A stretch of 64,000 bases of DNA from FEB-12 sp964503315 (lineage in GTDB: Bacteria; Zixibacteria; MSB-5A5; GN15; FEB-12): contig CAZCZL010000001.1 of the NCBI GenBank assembly GCA_964503315.1, positions 62,001 to 126,000 of the forward strand. The letters are read 5' to 3'. Position numbers and translations under genes: made by a program. The notes under the pieces are model-generated. The model saw nothing but the letters and a program-made list of their open reading frames with translations, did not search any database and was not told the DNA's origin. Position 1 is the stretch's first letter, and the number at the start of each line of letters is the position of its first letter. This document shows positions 62,401 to 64,000 of the stretch, in pieces.

Positions 62401-62908
62401 TCTCCACCATCTGCTGACTATCGGCGTCCCTGAAAATCGACGCGGCGCAGTCGCTCTGCAACGGATGAACGAATGGCGTATCGTCCCGGCCATCACCCGC
62501 GTTCTCGAAAAGCACTTTAACGACCCGCGCGCCGCACGGGACAACGCGTTGCTGGTCTGGATGCTCATCGCCTTCCCCGAGCTTCTTCAGCCGACAGAGC
62601 GCAAGCCGCTCGGCCAGACGTTGCACAAGCTGTTTGACACCGATGCCGCTTCCGAGTTCCTTCGCGTCAATCGCTGGCAGGAAGCTCACTGGTTCAATCG
62701 CGAGCAATTCGATAAGCTGATTTCCACCTTCCTCATCGCCACTATCGCCCGCCTCCGCGATCGTGACCCTGAACCGGTCGACCTGATGGCCCATGCCGGT
62801 ACCGCGGCCAGTGACCTGACAACATGGGCCGACCGACTCGGTTACCAGGTTGAGGCATTCCTTGGTGAGTATCTCCCTTCCGCGACGAGGACCCGCCCCC
62901 CGCGTTAG
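59408..62908 (+). CDS. GH13 (alpha-amylase family) enzyme with long N- and C-terminal extensions
   Basis: 1166 aa. The first 300 residues are not a recognised domain. The TIM barrel lies at about 300-730. Conserved regions: I DMVPNHVG (Asp413), II IRFDAAMTL with nucleophile Asp533, III LLLAEAFWLMEG with acid/base Glu598, and IV NNPDERTA with Asp659. The His that usually precedes the region IV Asp is absent. Also seen: PMFGHGQIEGFTEKYG. Region I lacks the usual final Asn/Tyr context of secreted amylases. The C-terminal 330 residues are helical (KALGQTLHKLFDTDAASEFLRV-like). There is no signal peptide, so it is cytosolic. GlgE-like or trehalose/glycogen-type function is possible, but this is a guess. 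Confidence 0.75.
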   Translation: MSDLTIDRRLHHYFPLGIPISRQTVERLHLRALLIPATDKTQSPPAALRLISAKFNDQLLNFPSGTRAIRPGDLITAAIITDILRYVLLLYCQDQHPKILQRGLNHARSKGSSELVELPPPKFVHLYPPPTVLSGSQNESEFLGTSSELLDHRELSVSEMILLELAMENPAFVPFRPLYDDQPLRQQTPYMPLITRLEEFFSSQPTVDPVGLALFDCLRAPMLASPDSLEGQLEFIRTYWSRFLPLDLMDRLLLASDILHEQAAFRLPPSGGPVPVLEFWGQEYRDRYGYPEPARFSPDADWMSNVVMIAKSTYVWLDQLSKRYGRDIHLLSDIPDEELDRLARYGFTALWLIGVWERSPASQQIKRIMGNPEAVSSAYSLYDYTIAADLGGDPAYDQLRERAWQRGIRLASDMVPNHVGIYSRWSIEHPDWFMQLNYPPFPAYRYTGANLSWDPRVTIQIEDGYWNHTDAAVVFKRTDNWTGDTRYIYHGNDGTSMPWNDTAQLNFMIPEVREAVIQTILHVARHFPIIRFDAAMTLAKKHYQRLWFPQPGDGGAIPSRAEHGMTRDAFDAAFPEEFWREVVDRVAAEVPDTLLLAEAFWLMEGYFVRTLGMHRVYNSAFMNMLKMEENANYRQTIKNVLTFSPEVLKRFVNFMNNPDERTAVEQFGRGDKYYGVAMLMVTMPGLPMFGHGQIEGFTEKYGMEYRRAYWDEQVDEEMVRRHQQQIFPLMHKRYLFSGANNYALFDFIHADGWVDENVFAFTNRAYGERALVFYNNAYSTTNGRVHTSTEINVGQGEETHLVRKSLAEALELNTDGSHYYIFRDHATGLEYLRNGRRLANDGFWALLHAYQFHVFLDWREVHDSDGTWAEMERRLNGGGVTNVDEAHYEMKLEPILAPIEAVLESSLKLIETDDYDSALEEVDLSLHKAIATLDTFFQSGSDSRAIGRLIQSKLEWVAPPDDDLADEITTVSLESESEAPPSEEITNVSDEALVCWSVLHHLLTIGVPENRRGAVALQRMNEWRIVPAITRVLEKHFNDPRAARDNALLVWMLIAFPELLQPTERKPLGQTLHKLFDTDAASEFLRVNRWQEAHWFNREQFDKLISTFLIATIARLRDRDPEPVDLMAHAGTAASDLTTWADRLGYQVEAFLGEYLPSATRTRPPR

Positions 62909-62947
62909 AAAGTGCTTTCCAAAATTGACCACCTGATATACTATTGA

Positions 62948-62984
62948 CTGCTGTGACCGGAAATCGTCCCGTCACAGCAGTTTT
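62948..62984 (+). terminator. Hairpin between the GH13 gene and the next gene
   Basis: Inverted repeat CTGCTGTGAC (62948-62957) / GTCACAGCAG (62971-62980) around a 13-base loop, followed by TTTT. It may end the GH13 transcript, or act as an operator for the next gene, whose ribosome site is at 62992. Confidence 0.55.
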
Positions 62985-63006
62985 CAGTATCAGGAGGTTG
63001 CTACAG

Positions 63007-64000
63007 ATGGCTCGCTCAGCCGGACTTTTCTTGATCCTTGTCGCACTACTCGCGGTCACCGTCACCGCCGACACTCTCACCACTGACTCGGCCAAAGCCG
63101 ACACAAAAGATGCCAAATGGGATGTGTCCGAAATCGGTCTTCCCTACGACACGATCGCATTCACCTGCAGTGAAGGCGCATGGATATCTGTTGATGTCCA
63201 CCCTAATGGCAAAATGCTCGTCTTCGACCTGCTCGGCGACATATACACGATGCCGATCGAAGGCGGCCAGGCGACCTGTATCGCCGGCGGCCCCGCCTAT
63301 GAGATACAGCCGCGCTTCAGCCCCGATGGGACCCGAATCTCTTTCACCTCCGACCGCGGCGGCGCTGACAATATCTGGGTGATGGATATAGACGGCACGA
63401 ACCCTGTCCAGATCACCAAAGAAGATTTCCGCCTGCTCAACAACGCCACCTGGCATCCGAGTGGGAAATATATCGTCGCCCGCAAACATTTCACCGGCTA
63501 TCGCTCCATGGGCGCCGGCGAAATGTGGCAGTACATGGTACCTGAAGGCGGCGGTGGCATTCAACTGACGAAGAAGAAAAATGACCAGCAGGATGCCGGC
63601 GAGCCGATCTTCTCCCCCGATGGCAAGTTCCTCTACTGGTCCGAGGATATGTCCGATGGTCCGTTCTTCCAGTACAACAAAGATCCGAACGGAACTATCT
63701 ACGTTATCCGTCGCCTCAATCTCGAGACCGGCGAAATTACAGAACTGATCCAATTGAATGGCGGTGCGGTTCGTCCGCAAATCTCCCCCGATGGCAAAAC
63801 CATGGCCTTTGTCCGCCGTGTGCGCGAGATGTCTGTGTTAAGTCTGTATGAAATCGCCTCCGGCGAGGTCCGCCACCTCTGGAGCGGCCTCGATGAAGAC
63901 CAGCAGGAAACCTGGGCTATCTTCGGCGTCTATCCCGGATTCGACTGGACTCCTGACGGCAAGTCGATAATCATCACCGCCCAAGGCAAACTCTGGCGCG
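63007..64000 (+). CDS. Secreted PD40/TolB-type repeat protein, probable amidohydrolase (3' end outside the window)
   Basis: The frame is open from the ATG at 63007 to the window end (331 residues visible). AGGAGG lies at 62992-62997. A signal peptide (LFLILVALLAVTVTADT) is followed by a short region KWDVSEIGLPYDTIAF and then repeated beta-propeller PD40 blades: WISVDVHPNGKMLVFDLLGD, PRFSPDGTRISFTSDRGGAD, ATWHPSGKYIVARK, PIFSPDGKFLYW and PQISPDGKTMAFV. The opening signature is typical of proteins whose C-terminal half is an amidohydrolase, but that half is not in view. A large insert of similar type is known in FCB and Acidobacteria-like genomes. Confidence 0.75.
   Translation, partial: MARSAGLFLILVALLAVTVTADTLTTDSAKADTKDAKWDVSEIGLPYDTIAFTCSEGAWISVDVHPNGKMLVFDLLGDIYTMPIEGGQATCIAGGPAYEIQPRFSPDGTRISFTSDRGGADNIWVMDIDGTNPVQITKEDFRLLNNATWHPSGKYIVARKHFTGYRSMGAGEMWQYMVPEGGGGIQLTKKKNDQQDAGEPIFSPDGKFLYWSEDMSDGPFFQYNKDPNGTIYVIRRLNLETGEITELIQLNGGAVRPQISPDGKTMAFVRRVREMSVLSLYEIASGEVRHLWSGLDEDQQETWAIFGVYPGFDWTPDGKSIIITAQGKLWR

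Overview
The window is a gene-dense stretch of bacterial chromosome (roughly 55-60% GC by eye, coding on both strands) with no tRNA, rRNA, insertion sequence or CRISPR array that I could find. Several features point to the FCB (Fibrobacteres-Chlorobi-Bacteroidetes) side of the tree, most likely a Zixibacteria-like candidate phylum: a PorV/PorQ-type outer-membrane protein, a secreted protein with a T9SS/FlgD-Ig-like C-terminal tail, a carboxypeptidase-regulatory TonB receptor, and two secreted proteins that end in the same dockerin-like domain. The lineage call is an inference from gene content. The metabolism looks anaerobic and hydrogen-linked.

Layout. 1-2632: the end of a membrane/TPR protein, convergent with a soluble transhydrogenase (sthA). 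2711-10868: a secreted HExxH protease and an outer-membrane operon (TonB receptor, FN3/sorting-tail protein, PorV). 11149-16209: a signalling operon of a periplasmic ABC-type binding protein, a histidine kinase, two stand-alone receivers and a receiver-kinase hybrid, with no transporter. 16237-20486: pyrE, acpS, a probable 6S-like RNA, an unknown gene and a B12-dependent ribonucleotide reductase. 21062-26113: a group 3b-type NiFe hydrogenase operon (hydB, a cNMP-binding protein, hydG, hydD, hydA, protease). 26537-29858: nadE and a secreted phosphodiesterase/phosphatase.

29874-40299 is the most interesting region. It is a single, almost fully overlapping operon encoding HdrC, HdrB, the N-terminal half of HdrA, NuoE-like and NuoF-like subunits, a NuoG-like/HdrA C-terminal fusion, MvhD, MvhG, MvhA, a hydrogenase protease and a DnaJ-type zinc-finger protein. 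HdrA is split in two, and its second half carries a NuoG-type [2Fe-2S] ferredoxin front end. This predicts a soluble flavin-based electron-bifurcating (or confurcating) complex that connects H2, NAD(H), ferredoxin and a disulfide-type acceptor. Its leader has a good sigma70-type promoter and a pair of direct repeats.

40342-41418 is a long non-coding stretch with a near-consensus promoter driving a terminated transcript of about 135 nt (candidate sRNA), followed by a gdhA promoter. 41419-45000: glutamate dehydrogenase, an orphan PD-(D/E)XK-like protein, a secreted lipoprotein and a DUF1579 protein. 45128-52448: a large PPDK_N/nucleotidyltransferase fusion, a COG3014/LpoB lipoprotein pair and a LytS/LytTR two-component pair. 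52583-56778: two secreted dockerin-tailed proteins. 56868-59102: a YfiR-like periplasmic protein with a CHASE8-like chemoreceptor. 59408-64000: a GH13 family enzyme and the start of a PD40-repeat secreted protein that runs off the window.
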